A stretch of DNA of 64,000 bases from an uncultured Lachnospiraceae bacterium (lineage in GTDB: Bacteria > Bacillota > Clostridia > Lachnospirales > Lachnospiraceae): contig CACXAT010000012.1 of NCBI GenBank assembly GCA_902765725.1, forward strand, positions 1 through 64,000, in the 5' to 3' direction. The position numbers were made by a program, and so were the translations under genes. How positions within the stretch are numbered: the first letter of the stretch is position 1; each line of letters opens with the position of its first letter. The notes below the pieces were generated by a model. That model had not been told where the DNA came from. It did not search any database and saw only the letters and a program-made list of their open reading frames with translations. This document shows, one piece after another, positions 34,801-42,778 of the stretch.

Positions 34801-35379
34801 GTCGTTAACGCGTACCAGGTTTGCCTGTTCGCTCTCCAGCTTCTTGACCGCGGTCGCCTTGCGGTGTTTGTATTTCACAATACCGGCCGCCTCGTCGAAG
34901 AGCTCTCTTCTCTCCTCGGGCTTGCCGTTCAGGATCTTCTCAACCTGTCCCTGACCGATCAGGGAATACCCCTCCTTGCCGATACCTGTGTCGAAGAACA
35001 TCTCCTGGATATCGCGCATGCGCACTGCCGTGCCGTTGATCAGGTACTCCGACTCTCCCGAACGGTACAGCCGTCTTGCGACGGTTACCTCTTCGTAGTC
35101 GATCGGAAGCGCGTGATCCGCGTTGTCCAGTGTGATCGCCACGTAGGCATAGCTAAGAGGCCGGCGCGACTGCGTGCCGGCAAAGATGACGTCCTGCATG
35201 GATCCTCCGCGCAGCTGCTTGGCAGACTGCTCTCCCAGGACCCAGCGGATCGCGTCCGAAACATTGGACTTGCCGGAGCCGTTCGGGCCTACGACGCCGG
35301 TGATCCCGTTGTGAAACTGCAGGACGATCTTATTTGCAAATGACTTGAATCCATGCAGTTCCAGACTCTTCAGATACAT
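31822..35379 (-). CDS. smc: chromosome segregation protein SMC
   Basis: 1185 residues. The condensin ATPase compacts and segregates the chromosome. Walker A GPNGSGKSN lies near residue 33, the C-terminal ABC signature LSGGEKSLTAIALLF and Walker B CLLDEIESALDE are present, and two long coiled coils (Q/E/R-rich) flank a glycine-rich hinge around residues 500-650 (VPGILGVVADLI...). The ATG at 35379 follows the rnc stop directly with no gap. Part of the plsX-acpP-rnc-smc-ftsY operon. Confidence 0.98.
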   Translation of the reverse strand: MYLKSLELHGFKSFANKIVLQFHNGITGVVGPNGSGKSNVSDAIRWVLGEQSAKQLRGGSMQDVIFAGTQSRRPLSYAYVAITLDNADHALPIDYEEVTVARRLYRSGESEYLINGTAVRMRDIQEMFFDTGIGKEGYSLIGQGQVEKILNGKPEERRELFDEAAGIVKYKHRKATAVKKLESEQANLVRVNDILSELNRQVGPLKQQSETAKIYLAKRDELKTCDVNLYLIDNDQYEQNLQAANERLETARNQQQETAQKLSKAKDQYEQTSEEIRQAEDSIRQANEGLSQAKLERQNHAGRIDLANEQIQTLDRNDEELRVRSSRLKSEITQRKTQLESSGKRKADLDAETNACNAHIQEAQEASTALAGQIAEVTSEIDKNKEQIIQILNERTDIQTGRQRASTMMEQIALRESELSSRELTLRSDEKDQSRSKDDLEGQVQDARKETETLQERSERLNSELENVHRQFLEGSDKLAKIREDYQRESSRLDTLRSMTERYEGYGVSIKRVMEQKDRVPGILGVVADLIRTSKRYELAVETALGGSIQNIVTSDEQTAKRMIAFLKENRFGRATFLPLTAMKNSRELREKSVLNESGVIGLASEIVECDAHYADLAKNLLGRTVVVESIDHAIRIARQYHYSLRLVTLDGELLSPGGSMTGGAFKNNSNLLGRRREIDEETKKLSRLRQQIDTLSQEVEDNHTRRNRLRDEIAAVSGLLQKNRFDLSSLDQRMTDLQGRIMETRTAQEKIEQERAQIAEEKKKLLSEQELSGESLEKSDAFEKETNLRIAELQKQLEELTARQSQTDEELSRERVKIAGFGQEQNFIAQNLRRLEEEIRSRSEESEGIEARLLGNEEARQKKREEIAYLTSQISGTKKTEEELTAKLEELNLQKEEKTAQQKSFFEFREELNEQVMQLDREIFRLEEQLKKLEESREKSTEYLWEEYELTPVQCRELRRDDLGSRTAIQKRLSILKREIKALGNVNVNAIEEYKELSERHEFLTTQHEDLVKSAEDLQKIINQLDEGMRTQFREQFERIRTEFDQTFRELFGGGKGTLELVEDEDILDAGIRVIAQPPGKKLQNMLQLSGGEKSLTAIALLFAIQNLKPSPFCLLDEIESALDEANVDRFAKYLHKLTKHTQFIIITHRRGSMSACDRLYGITMQEKGVSALVSVDLVESSLT

Positions 35380-36081
35380 CTAGACGCGTACACCCCTTTT
35401 CTTGAGTTCGATCAGTGTCCGGTAGGCAGCTTCCTGCTCCGCGGCCTTCTTGGTGCTGCCGCTTCCGCGTCCCAGCTCCTCACCGTCCATGTTCAGCGCC
35501 ACCGTGAAGCTCTTGTTATGATCCGGCCCCGTCTCATCGGTCACGCAGTACTTCACCTCGCAGCTCTTAAAGTCTCTCTGGATCACTTCCTGCAGGATGG
35601 TCTTGCTGTCCGTGAACATCTTCTTATGTTCATAATCTGTCAGGATGAAGCGCCTGATAAAGTCTCCGGCGCGCTCGATCCCGCCGTCCAGGAAGATGGC
35701 GCCGATCAGTGCCTCCAGCGCATCCGATACGATGGAATTGCGGCTCCTTCCCCCGGTCAGTTCCTCTCCCCTGCCCAGCAGCAGATAGTCCGGAAGACCG
35801 AACTGTCTGGCACAGAAGGCAAGCGTAGCCTCACATACCAGGCTCGCGCGCAGCTTGGTCAGTTCACCCTCCGGCATACTTGGGAACGTCAAATAGAGGA
35901 ATTCAGAGCTGATTACCTCCAGCACAGAATCCCCCAGAAACTCCAGGCGCTCATTGTCCTTTGCCCCGTCCTGCTTGTGTTCATTGGCATAGGAGCTGTG
36001 GCTGAGCGCCTGCGTGAGCAATGTCTTATCGCTGAAGCAGTACCCGATGGTCTGCTCCAGCTGTTCTGTATTCTTCTTCAC
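35380..36081 (-). CDS. rnc: ribonuclease III
   Basis: 233 residues. Endonuclease for double-stranded RNA, processing rRNA and some mRNAs. The catalytic signature NERLEFLGDSVLEVI lies near residue 45, with a second acidic site GDALEALIGAIFLDGG-type stretch (SDALEALIGAIFLDGG) and a C-terminal dsRBD (GSTKKAAEQEAAYRTL). The stop codon abuts the smc start. Confidence 0.97.
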   Translation of the reverse strand: MKKNTEQLEQTIGYCFSDKTLLTQALSHSSYANEHKQDGAKDNERLEFLGDSVLEVISSEFLYLTFPSMPEGELTKLRASLVCEATLAFCARQFGLPDYLLLGRGEELTGGRSRNSIVSDALEALIGAIFLDGGIERAGDFIRRFILTDYEHKKMFTDSKTILQEVIQRDFKSCEVKYCVTDETGPDHNKSFTVALNMDGEELGRGSGSTKKAAEQEAAYRTLIELKKRGVRV

Positions 36082-36103
36082 CTTGTCCGCCTTCTGTCAG
36101 GTG

Positions 36104-36334
36104 TCAGCCGACAGCGCCCTTGATGGCCTGCGCGGCGTCTCCGACCGTTACGATCTTCTCGGCCTCTTCCGTCGGGATCTGGATATTGAACTCCTCCTCC
36201 ACGGCCATGATGATCTGGAACACGTCCAGGCTGTCCGCGCCAAGATCATCCTTGAAGGTGGTCTCTTCCGTGATCTCGTCTGCGTCAACACTCAGTACAT
36301 CCGCGATGATCTGCTGCAGCTTTTCAAACTCCAT
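36104..36334 (-). CDS. acpP: acyl carrier protein
   Basis: 76 residues, acidic. The phosphopantetheine serine is in [11 protein letters not shown]. The start overlaps the last 11 bases of plsX, with the RBS inside plsX, so fatty-acid and phospholipid genes are coupled. Confidence 0.97.
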   Translation of the reverse strand: MEFEKLQQIIADVLSVDADEITEETTFKDDLGADSLDVFQIIMAVEEEFNIQIPTEEAEKIVTVGDAAQAIKGAVG

Positions 36335-37376
36335 TCTGACTCCTCTCTGGCTTCACCGTGCTCTGCTCCTGCGCAAACACCTGAGTCTTGCCGGTGATGT
36401 CCTCCCTGTGGAACTGTATACACTGATAGATTGCATTTTCTACTTCAACTGCCTTCGCGCTGCCGTGCATCTTGACTACCAGGCTCTTGAGGCCCAGCAG
36501 CGGCGCTCCGCCGTAGCGGGTCACGTCGAACTTTTTAAGTGTGCCCTTGAGCGCGTCCTTGATCAGAAGGCCTCCGATCTTGCTCTTCAGAGTCGAGTAG
36601 ATCCCCGCCTTGATCTCGGAGAGAAGGACCTTGGCAACGCCTTCATACATCTTGATGACCACATTGCCGGTAAATCCGTCGCACACGGCCACGTCGCATA
36701 CGCCCAGCGGGATATCTCTCGCCTCGCAGCTTCCGGTAAATGTGATCCTGCCCTCCGCGTCCATCTGCTTCAGGAGCGGGAATGCTTCCTTGACCAGTGC
36801 ATTGCCCTTCTCCTCTTCCGCGCCGATGTTCACGATGCCGACTCTCGGGTTCTTCACGCCTTCCACGTGCTGCATGTAGATGCTCCCGAGCATCGCCCAC
36901 TGGGCAAGGTGCTCCGGCCTCACATCGACATTGGCACCGCAGTCCAGAAGCATCATGGCGCCGTTCTGCGTGGGCATGACGGATGCAAAGGGCGGTCTCT
37001 GCACGCCTCTGATCCTGCCGACGATCGCCTGGCCGCCGACCAGTACGGCGCCGGAATTGCCCGCGGATATGCACGCGTCCGCCTCTCCCTTTTTCACCAT
37101 CTGAAGCGCGACCACCAGCGAGGAATCCTTCTTGCGGCGGATCGACTCGACCGGATGGTCTGCCGTTCCGATCACCTCCTGGGCATCCTGCACAGTGATC
37201 GAACCCTGCGGATACGACTGGCCGTTCAGGCACGCGGCAATCTCCTGCTGCCGTCCGACCAGCACGACCGACAATCCCTTCGTCTTATTGACTGCGGCGA
37301 TCACACCCTTGATGATCTCTCCGGGCGCGTTGTCTCCGCCCATAGCGTCAACTGCGATTCTGATCTTTTCTTCCAT
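36324..37376 (-). CDS. plsX: phosphate acyltransferase PlsX
   Basis: 350 residues. Makes acyl-phosphate from acyl-ACP for phosphatidic acid synthesis. The start [20 protein letters not shown] at 37376 is the standard N-terminus; the 70 residues open upstream run through the rpmF terminator and are not coding. Further PlsX features are [13 protein letters not shown] and [21 protein letters not shown]. Own promoter at 37403-37431. Confidence 0.96.
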   Translation of the reverse strand: MEEKIRIAVDAMGGDNAPGEIIKGVIAAVNKTKGLSVVLVGRQQEIAACLNGQSYPQGSITVQDAQEVIGTADHPVESIRRKKDSSLVVALQMVKKGEADACISAGNSGAVLVGGQAIVGRIRGVQRPPFASVMPTQNGAMMLLDCGANVDVRPEHLAQWAMLGSIYMQHVEGVKNPRVGIVNIGAEEEKGNALVKEAFPLLKQMDAEGRITFTGSCEARDIPLGVCDVAVCDGFTGNVVIKMYEGVAKVLLSEIKAGIYSTLKSKIGGLLIKDALKGTLKKFDVTRYGGAPLLGLKSLVVKMHGSAKAVEVENAIYQCIQFHREDITGKTQVFAQEQSTVKPERSQNGV

Positions 37377-37402
37377 CTCGCACAGCCCTCCATATCTGAA
37401 AA

Positions 37403-37431
37403 ATATTACTATATTGAGGGGTAAAAAGCAA
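37403..37431 (-). promoter_or_regulatory. putative promoter for plsX-acpP-rnc-smc operon
   Basis: On the minus strand TTGCTT (37426-37431), a 17-base spacer and TAATAT (37403-37408). The -35 abuts the T-run of the rpmF terminator, so termination and new initiation lie back to back. Confidence 0.5.
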
Positions 37432-37461
37432 GAAAAAGGGGACCGCCTGACGCGATCCCCT
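37432..37461 (-). terminator. Rho-independent terminator after rpmF
   Basis: A GGGGATCGC / GCGGTCCCC-type stem (one internal mismatch) with a 4-base loop, followed on the minus strand by TTTTTTCTTGC. It separates DUF177-rpmF from plsX. Confidence 0.85.
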
Positions 37462-37486
37462 GTCATGCACAATCGTAAGATCCGGT

Positions 37487-37675
37487 TTAAGCTTCTTCGC
37501 CAACCTTGATGATCTCCCTCTTGTTGTAGCTGCCGCAAGCCTTGCAGACGGTATGCGGTCTCATAAGGGCGCCGCACTTGCTGCACTTAACGAGAGTCGG
37601 AGCAGCCATCTTCCACTGAGCATGCTTCATATCTCTTCTTGACTTGCTGTGCTTATTCTTCGGGCAAATCGACAT
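37487..37675 (-). CDS. rpmF: 50S ribosomal protein L32
   Basis: 62 residues. Start MSICPKNKHSKSRRD, with a four-cysteine zinc ribbon CSKC...CKAC. It follows the DUF177 gene by 3 bases, the classic yceD-rpmF pair. Zn-binding form of L32. Confidence 0.97.
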   Translation of the reverse strand: MSICPKNKHSKSRRDMKHAQWKMAAPTLVKCSKCGALMRPHTVCKACGSYNKREIIKVGEEA

Positions 37676-37678
37676 GGG

Positions 37679-38242
37679 TTACACCTCCTTGAACTTGCTG
37701 AAAACATCCAGGACTTTGGACATTTGCGGATCAAGTGCCTTGCGCACGCAGCCACAGTCACCGTGGTTTAAGTTCTGACCGCACACAGGACACAGTCCCT
37801 TACAGTCCTCCTTGCAGAGAACACGGGACGGCCAGTTCAGCAGAGCCTCACCAAAGAGCAGCTTATCCACGTCCAGGTAATATCCTTGAAAATAGTAGTC
37901 CGGCTCGAATGCTGATTCATCATCTCTGGCAGCATCCTCAGGCTCACTCTCGGCCGCTTCCGGACTGTCGGCGCCGCCTGTCTGAACTCTCTCGTCAAAG
38001 TCGAGTTCCAGCGGTACCTGTACGTCTTCCAGACATCTGTCACACGGAATGCTCACTGTGATCGAGGCGGTTCCATGGATTCTCAGGTCCCTCTTTCCAT
38101 CCTTGACGACCGTGATCTTCATCCCTGACTTCTCCGTGATCGGATAGGTCCCGAATGAGTACTCCAGTCGGTCGATGTCGATCGGTACTTCCTGGTCGAA
38201 CCTCTTATCTTCCAGTAATACATCAGTAAGATTCAGCTTCAT
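37679..38242 (-). CDS. DUF177 (YceD) protein
   Basis: 187 residues. A central beta-rich part (IPCDRCLEDVQVPLELDFDERVQ), an acidic D/E-rich insertion, and the C-terminal cysteine motif LCKEDCKGLCPVCGQNLNHG. YceD proteins are linked to 23S rRNA metabolism and always accompany rpmF; the molecular role here follows only from that. A near-perfect promoter precedes the gene. Confidence 0.93.
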   Translation of the reverse strand: MKLNLTDVLLEDKRFDQEVPIDIDRLEYSFGTYPITEKSGMKITVVKDGKRDLRIHGTASITVSIPCDRCLEDVQVPLELDFDERVQTGGADSPEAAESEPEDAARDDESAFEPDYYFQGYYLDVDKLLFGEALLNWPSRVLCKEDCKGLCPVCGQNLNHGDCGCVRKALDPQMSKVLDVFSKFKEV

Positions 38243-38274
38243 TGTACAGAATCTCCTTCAAAACGCACTTTGTT

Positions 38275-38303
38275 ATTATAAGCAAGCTATGGTGAAGTGT
38301 CAA
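38275..38303 (-). promoter_or_regulatory. consensus sigma-A promoter for DUF177-rpmF
   Basis: On the minus strand TTGACA (38298-38303), a 17-base spacer and TATAAT (38275-38280): a perfect match in all 12 core bases. About 30 bases upstream of the ATG at 38242. Confidence 0.92.
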
Positions 38304-38368
38304 GCACCTTTACATGACTTTTTCAGTCTTTTCCTCATCTCACGCCGGTGCCTGCACTCAGGAGCCTG

Positions 38369-39745
38369 CTACTTGAACAGGAGCAGATTGGCAATCCCGA
38401 AATACAGGAGCAGCGACACCGCATCGACGATGGTCGTGATGAACGGACTTGCCATGACAGCCGGATCGAAACCGAGCCGCTTGGCTATGATCGGCAGGAT
38501 GCAGCCGATCATCTCCGCCACCATCACCGTGAGCACCATGGTGAAGCACACCACCAGCGCTACCATGACTGTGACGTCCGCATTGTGCAGCAGCAGACGG
38601 TCGATCAGCATGATCTTCCCGAAGCAGGCACAGGCCAGGGCCGCTCCGCACATGACGGAGGAGCGGATCTCCTTCCACACCACCGCCGCCAGATCCATGA
38701 AGTCGACCTCTCCCAGAGAGATCGCACGGATCACGGTTACCGAGGACTGGGATCCGGAGTTGCCTCCGGTATCCATCAGCATGGGGATAAAGGCGGTCAG
38801 CACCACCTGCGCCGCAAGCGCGTTCTCAAAGCCGGTGATGATCATCCCCGTGAAGGTTGCCGATACCATGAGAAGGAGCAGCCAGGGGATGCGGTGCTTG
38901 AACAGGTCCAGAGGAGTTGAACGCATATAAGTCTTGTCGGATGGCGTCATACCACCCATGATCTCGATATCTTCCGTGACCTCTTCCTGCAGGACGTCCA
39001 TGGCGTCGTCGAATGTAACGATACCGACCATCCGTCCGCCGCTGTCCACTACCGGCATGGCGAGGAAGTCATACTTGGACAGCATCCGGGAGGTCTCCTC
39101 CTGGTCTGTCAGGGTCGAGACAGTGATCACATTCGGATTCATCAGTTCCTCGACCTTCGTGTCTCTGTCCGCGCACAGCAGCAGATCCTTCACCGTCACA
39201 AGTCCCAGGAGCTGCCGCTCCTTCGTGACATAGCAGGTATAGATGGTCTCCTTGTCCACGCCGGTCCGCCGGATGCGCTCAAAGGCCTGGGTGACGGTCA
39301 TGTCAGGACGAAGGGAGATATACTCTGTCGTCATGATAGAGCCGGTGGAGTTCTCCGGATACCGGAGGATCTCGTTGATCTCCTTGCGCATGTCCGGGCT
39401 TGCCTGCGCCAGGATGCGCTTGACCACATTGGCCGGCATCTCTTCCACCAGGTCGACCGCGTCGTCCACGTACAGCTCGTCGACCACTTCGTGCAGCTCA
39501 CTGTCCGAGAAGCCGTGGATCAGGAGTTCCTGGGTCTCGGGTTCCATCTCAACGAAGGTCTCCGCAGCCAGCTCCTTGGGCAGAAGCCTGAACAGCAGCG
39601 GAAGATGCTCCTTCTGCACGCCATTGAAGACTGCGGCAATATCCGCCGGATTCATGGTGACAAGGACATCCCGGATCGCGGCATACCTCTTCTCCTGCAG
39701 AAGCTTGTCCAGCGTATTCTCAAGTGTCACAGAATGAGCAGCCAT
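38369..39745 (-). CDS. mgtE: magnesium transporter MgtE (copy 1)
   Basis: 458 residues. N-terminal Mg-sensing helical domain (MNPADIAAVFNG, LLPKELAAETF), a CBS pair (VTQAFERIRR..., MPVVDSGGRMVGIVTFDDAMDV), then five membrane segments beginning LFKHRIPWLLLLMVSATFTG, with the pore-region LMDTGGNSGSQSSVTVIRAISLGEVD. Imports Mg2+ when cytoplasmic Mg is low. A GGAGGTGGGAG ribosome site precedes the ATG. The leader is under 100 bases before the repeat element, too short for an M-box riboswitch. A second MgtE is at 62477-63814. Confidence 0.95.
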   Translation of the reverse strand: MAAHSVTLENTLDKLLQEKRYAAIRDVLVTMNPADIAAVFNGVQKEHLPLLFRLLPKELAAETFVEMEPETQELLIHGFSDSELHEVVDELYVDDAVDLVEEMPANVVKRILAQASPDMRKEINEILRYPENSTGSIMTTEYISLRPDMTVTQAFERIRRTGVDKETIYTCYVTKERQLLGLVTVKDLLLCADRDTKVEELMNPNVITVSTLTDQEETSRMLSKYDFLAMPVVDSGGRMVGIVTFDDAMDVLQEEVTEDIEIMGGMTPSDKTYMRSTPLDLFKHRIPWLLLLMVSATFTGMIITGFENALAAQVVLTAFIPMLMDTGGNSGSQSSVTVIRAISLGEVDFMDLAAVVWKEIRSSVMCGAALACACFGKIMLIDRLLLHNADVTVMVALVVCFTMVLTVMVAEMIGCILPIIAKRLGFDPAVMASPFITTIVDAVSLLLYFGIANLLLFK

Positions 39746-39842
39746 ATGTCTCCCACCTCCCTCTGTTCTCTCAGGCTTTCGCCTTGTTCAATTATATCGC
39801 CCGGCAGGGTTCAAAACAACCTGTAGTTTCCGATTCAGCGAT

Positions 39843-40065
39843 ACAGTTCACCGGTCAGCCGGCATCATCAGCGTAGAGTTCTGTGGGCACAGATGAAAAC
39901 CATAGGAAGACGACTGAGCTTTGCAAGTTGCTGCAGCCGCGGAAGCGACCACGCTTCTATAGGAGCTGAGAGCGGCTGCAATGCAACCGCAGCAAAGCGA
40001 AGGAAGGCAACGTGTTTTCATTGTGCCCACAAACTCGAAGCGATGAGGGCTGACCTGTGAACTGT
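39843..40065. repeat. structured repeat element, copy 2
   Basis: A 223-base near copy of 8679-8910, same orientation. Outer stem ACAGTTCACCGGTCAGCC with GGCTGACCTGTGAACTGT (one mismatch). The main stem is GTGGGCACA/TGTGCCCAC where copy 1 has GCGGGCACA/TGTGCCCGC, so one C-G pair is replaced by a U-A pair. The inner stems GCTTTGC/GCAAAGC, GTTGC/GCAAC and GCAGCCGC/GCGGCTGC are identical. The terminal hairpin is GAAGCG-ACCA-CGCTTC, unrelated in sequence to the copy 1 hairpin at the same place. Confidence 0.85.
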
Positions 40066-40073
40066 TACCACAC

Positions 40074-40105
40074 AAAACAGGCGGGTCGCACTGGCGGCCC
40101 GCCTG
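40074..40105 (-). terminator. Rho-independent terminator of ackA
   Basis: CAGGCGGGTCGC pairs with GCGGCCCGCCTG (one G-U-type position), loop of four, followed on the minus strand by TTTTG. 45 bases after the ackA stop codon. Confidence 0.85.
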
Positions 40106-40150
40106 CTGTATACAGCTTCATGCTTCCATATTCAGGAAAGCTTATATGTC

Positions 40151-41347
40151 TCAGCCTTTGACAAGACGTACGGTCTCACGGCAGATAGACAGCTCTTCAT
40201 TGGTCGGAAGAACGATCACCTTCACCTTGGAATCCGGAGTGGACAGAACAAAGGTCTCGCCTCTCTTCTTGTTCGCCTCTTCGTCCATGGCGATGCCCAA
40301 GAAGCCAAGATACTCGAGGACCTTCTTGCGGACGATGCCTGCGTTCTCGCCGATGCCGCCGGTAAATGCGATGGCGTCTACGCCGTTCATGGCTGCCGCA
40401 TAGGAGCCGATGTACTTCGCGACTCTGTAGGAGAAGGCTTCGATTGCCAGGCCGGCTGCTTCATTTCCTTCATTCATCGCGTCTTCCAGATCACGGAAGT
40501 CGGAGCTCAGGTTGTTGGACAGAGCCATAACGCCGGACTTCTTGTTCAGGATCGTGTTCATCTCTGCTGCAGTCAGGTTCTCATGGCTGCACAGATAGTC
40601 GATGATCGCCGGATCCAGATCGCCGGAGCGGGTTCCCATGATGAGGCCTTCCAGTGGCGTAACGCCCATGGAGGTATCTACGCACTTGCTGTTCTTGACA
40701 GCTGTGATGCTGGCGCCGTTGCCCAGATGAGCGACGATGACCTTGGAGTTCTCCGGATCCAGACCGAGGTACTTGATGGTCTCCTTGGAGACGAAGCTGT
40801 GGCTGGTTCCGTGGAAGCCGTAGCGGCGGATATGATACTTCTCATAGTATTCGGTCGGGATGGCATAGCGGTATGCCTTTGCCGGAAGGGTCATGCCGAA
40901 GGAAGTATCAAATACTGCGACGTTGGGCTTGCCGGGCATCAGCTTCTGGCAGGCATGGATGCCCATCAGGTTTGCCGGGTTGTGCAGCGGGCCCAGGTCA
41001 ACAGCGCCTTCGATCGCCTCGATGACGGAATCATCGACGATCTTGGACTCGGTCAGGAATGCGCCGCCGTGCAGGACGCGGTGTCCGATGGCTTCGATCT
41101 CGTCCAGGCTCTTGAGGACGCCGGTCTTCGGATTCACAAGTGCATCCAGGACCATCTGGATCGCTTCGCTGTGAGTCGGCATCGGAGCTTCGGTGATCTC
41201 CTTCTCTCCGCCTTCCGGCTGGTATACCAGTCTTCCGTCGATACCGATTCTCTCACACAGGCCCTTCGCCTCGACCTTCTCTGTATCGGAATCAATGATC
41301 TGATACTTCAGGGAAGAGCTTCCGCAGTTGACTACAAGTACTTTCAT
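40151..41347 (-). CDS. ackA: acetate kinase
   Basis: 398 residues. Interconverts acetyl phosphate + ADP and acetate + ATP, the energy-yielding end of acetate fermentation. Signatures are VNCGSSSLKYQIID at the N-terminus, RRYGFHGTSHSFVSKE near 175, AHLGNGASITAV and FTGGIGENAGIVRK. AAGGAG precedes the ATG. Downstream of pta with a structured 212-base gap. Confidence 0.97.
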   Translation of the reverse strand: MKVLVVNCGSSSLKYQIIDSDTEKVEAKGLCERIGIDGRLVYQPEGGEKEITEAPMPTHSEAIQMVLDALVNPKTGVLKSLDEIEAIGHRVLHGGAFLTESKIVDDSVIEAIEGAVDLGPLHNPANLMGIHACQKLMPGKPNVAVFDTSFGMTLPAKAYRYAIPTEYYEKYHIRRYGFHGTSHSFVSKETIKYLGLDPENSKVIVAHLGNGASITAVKNSKCVDTSMGVTPLEGLIMGTRSGDLDPAIIDYLCSHENLTAAEMNTILNKKSGVMALSNNLSSDFRDLEDAMNEGNEAAGLAIEAFSYRVAKYIGSYAAAMNGVDAIAFTGGIGENAGIVRKKVLEYLGFLGIAMDEEANKKRGETFVLSTPDSKVKVIVLPTNEELSICRETVRLVKG

Positions 41348-41432
41348 GTTGGTTCTCCTTCTTTGTTAATATCTTATAATCTAATCTGATAATACGCGTA
41401 TGCTCCGCTTCTTCGAAGCTCCCGCATCCGCT

Positions 41433-41532
41433 ACAAGGCCACTCGCGCTCTTACTGTACTTCGTACAGCCGCGCTCGTGCCTTGTTACGTCGTCTGATCC
41501 TCCGCCTGCCCGGCATATCCTTCGGACATGCC
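41433..41532. promoter_or_regulatory. two hairpins in the pta-ackA gap
   Basis: A first hairpin (41433-41485) pairs ACAAGGC with GCCTTGT and has an inner CTGTAC-TTC-GTACAG stem; a second (41512-41532) pairs GGCAT with ATGCC and TCC with GGA around a TTC loop. Neither is followed by a clear T-run on the minus strand, so this is more likely an mRNA processing, stabilising or repeat element than a terminator. It could set the relative levels of Pta and AckA. Confidence 0.5.
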
Positions 41533-41559
41533 AGCAGTCTTCAGATCATCCGACTATTA

Positions 41560-42555
41560 TCATTGCTTCTGTGCCTGTACTGCTGTCATGGCGACGACGC
41601 CTACGATATCATCCGCGAAGCATCCTCTGGACAGATCGTTGACCGGCATGGACAGACCCTGAAGCACCGGGCCGTAAGCGCCTGCCTTGGCAAGTCTCTG
41701 AACCAGCTTGTAGCCGATGTTGCCGGCTTCCAGGCTCGGGAAGATGATGGTGTTGGCTGCTCCTGCCACCTCGCTGTCCGGAGCCTTCAGCTTCGCGACA
41801 GAGCCTACGATGGCTGCGTCAAACTGCAGCTCGCCGTCTACCTTGATGTCCGGGCGCTGCTCCTTGACGAGCTTGACAGCCTCTGCGACCTTCGTGACAT
41901 CATCATGCTTCGCGCTGCCCTTGGTGGAGTAGGAAAGCATTGCAACCTTCGGCTCTGCGCCGATGAATGCCTTGAAGGAATCCGCGGAGAGGATCGCGAT
42001 CTCGGCAAGCTTCTCGGAATCGAAGTCAACGTTGACTGCACAGTCTGCAAAGACAAAACGGCCGTTCTCGCCGAATTCGCAGTCCGGTACATCCATTACG
42101 AAGAAACCGGATACGCTGTGGATGCCGGGCTTGGTCTTGAGCAGCTGGAGCGCCGGGCGGATGGTGTTGCCGGTGGAATGGCAGGCACCGGAGACTGCAC
42201 CGTCTGCGTCACCGCACTTGCACATCAGGCATGCATAGTACATGTAGTCCTTCATCATCTGCTCTTCTGCCTGCTCCGGGGTCACACCCTTCTTCGCGCG
42301 CAGTTCAACAAACTTATCAATATACTTCTGGCGGTTGGGATCAGTCGTCGGATCGATCACGGTGATACCGGTCAGATCATAGTCACCCTTATTGGCAGCG
42401 ATCTCTTCCGGAGTTCCGATCAGAACGATGTCCGCGATGCCTTCCTGCGCGATCTTGACAGCTGCCTCATAAGTTCTGCTGTCCATATATTCCGGAAGAA
42501 CGATCCTCTTCTTGTCTGATTTAGCCTGTGCCTTAATATCATCAATGAAACTCAT
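41560..42555 (-). CDS. pta: phosphate acetyltransferase
   Basis: 331 residues, the short catalytic-only form. Acetyl-CoA + phosphate to acetyl phosphate + CoA. Features are KKRIVLPEYMDSRTYEAA, the VSGACHSTGNTIRPALQLLKT segment, MDVPDCEFGENGRFVFADCAVN and IIFPSLEAGNIGYKLVQRLA. With ackA it forms the acetate/ATP pathway. Confidence 0.96.
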   Translation of the reverse strand: MSFIDDIKAQAKSDKKRIVLPEYMDSRTYEAAVKIAQEGIADIVLIGTPEEIAANKGDYDLTGITVIDPTTDPNRQKYIDKFVELRAKKGVTPEQAEEQMMKDYMYYACLMCKCGDADGAVSGACHSTGNTIRPALQLLKTKPGIHSVSGFFVMDVPDCEFGENGRFVFADCAVNVDFDSEKLAEIAILSADSFKAFIGAEPKVAMLSYSTKGSAKHDDVTKVAEAVKLVKEQRPDIKVDGELQFDAAIVGSVAKLKAPDSEVAGAANTIIFPSLEAGNIGYKLVQRLAKAGAYGPVLQGLSMPVNDLSRGCFADDIVGVVAMTAVQAQKQ

Positions 42556-42622
42556 AACCCGATTGCTCCTTTCAGAAATGAATCTGCCGGTCTATCCTCC
42601 GGCTGAATGTCACACCGTTCTC

Positions 42623-42651
42623 ATTATAGCCTTTGGCCGTGTTTCTCACAA
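42623..42651 (-). promoter_or_regulatory. sigma-A-type promoter for pta
   Basis: On the minus strand TTGTGA (42646-42651), a 17-base spacer and a perfect TATAAT (42623-42628), about 68 bases before the pta ATG. Confidence 0.75.
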
Positions 42652-42778
42652 GGAAAAATAAGAAAACAATGGCAAATCTTTCTGCCCTGTGGCATGATGG
42701 GCTCAAAGAAGTCAGGAAGGGATAAAAAGAGCTTCGCCGCCTGGGCGGGAAGCTTCAGAAAGGGGCTGCGCAGAGAAT

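Larger units (their letters stand above)
39746..40150. other. 405-base intergenic region holding repeat copy 2 and the ackA terminator
   Basis: From the mgtE start: about 97 bases of leader with no recognised riboswitch, then the structured repeat (39843-40065), then the ackA terminator (40074-40105) and about 45 bases up to the ackA stop. No gene is supported here; short ORFs are caused by the hairpin. Confidence 0.8.

Noticed and set aside
39746..39842. M-box riboswitch upstream of mgtE copy 1
   Set aside because: Only about 97 bases lie before the repeat element, and no M-box-like stems or terminator were seen.
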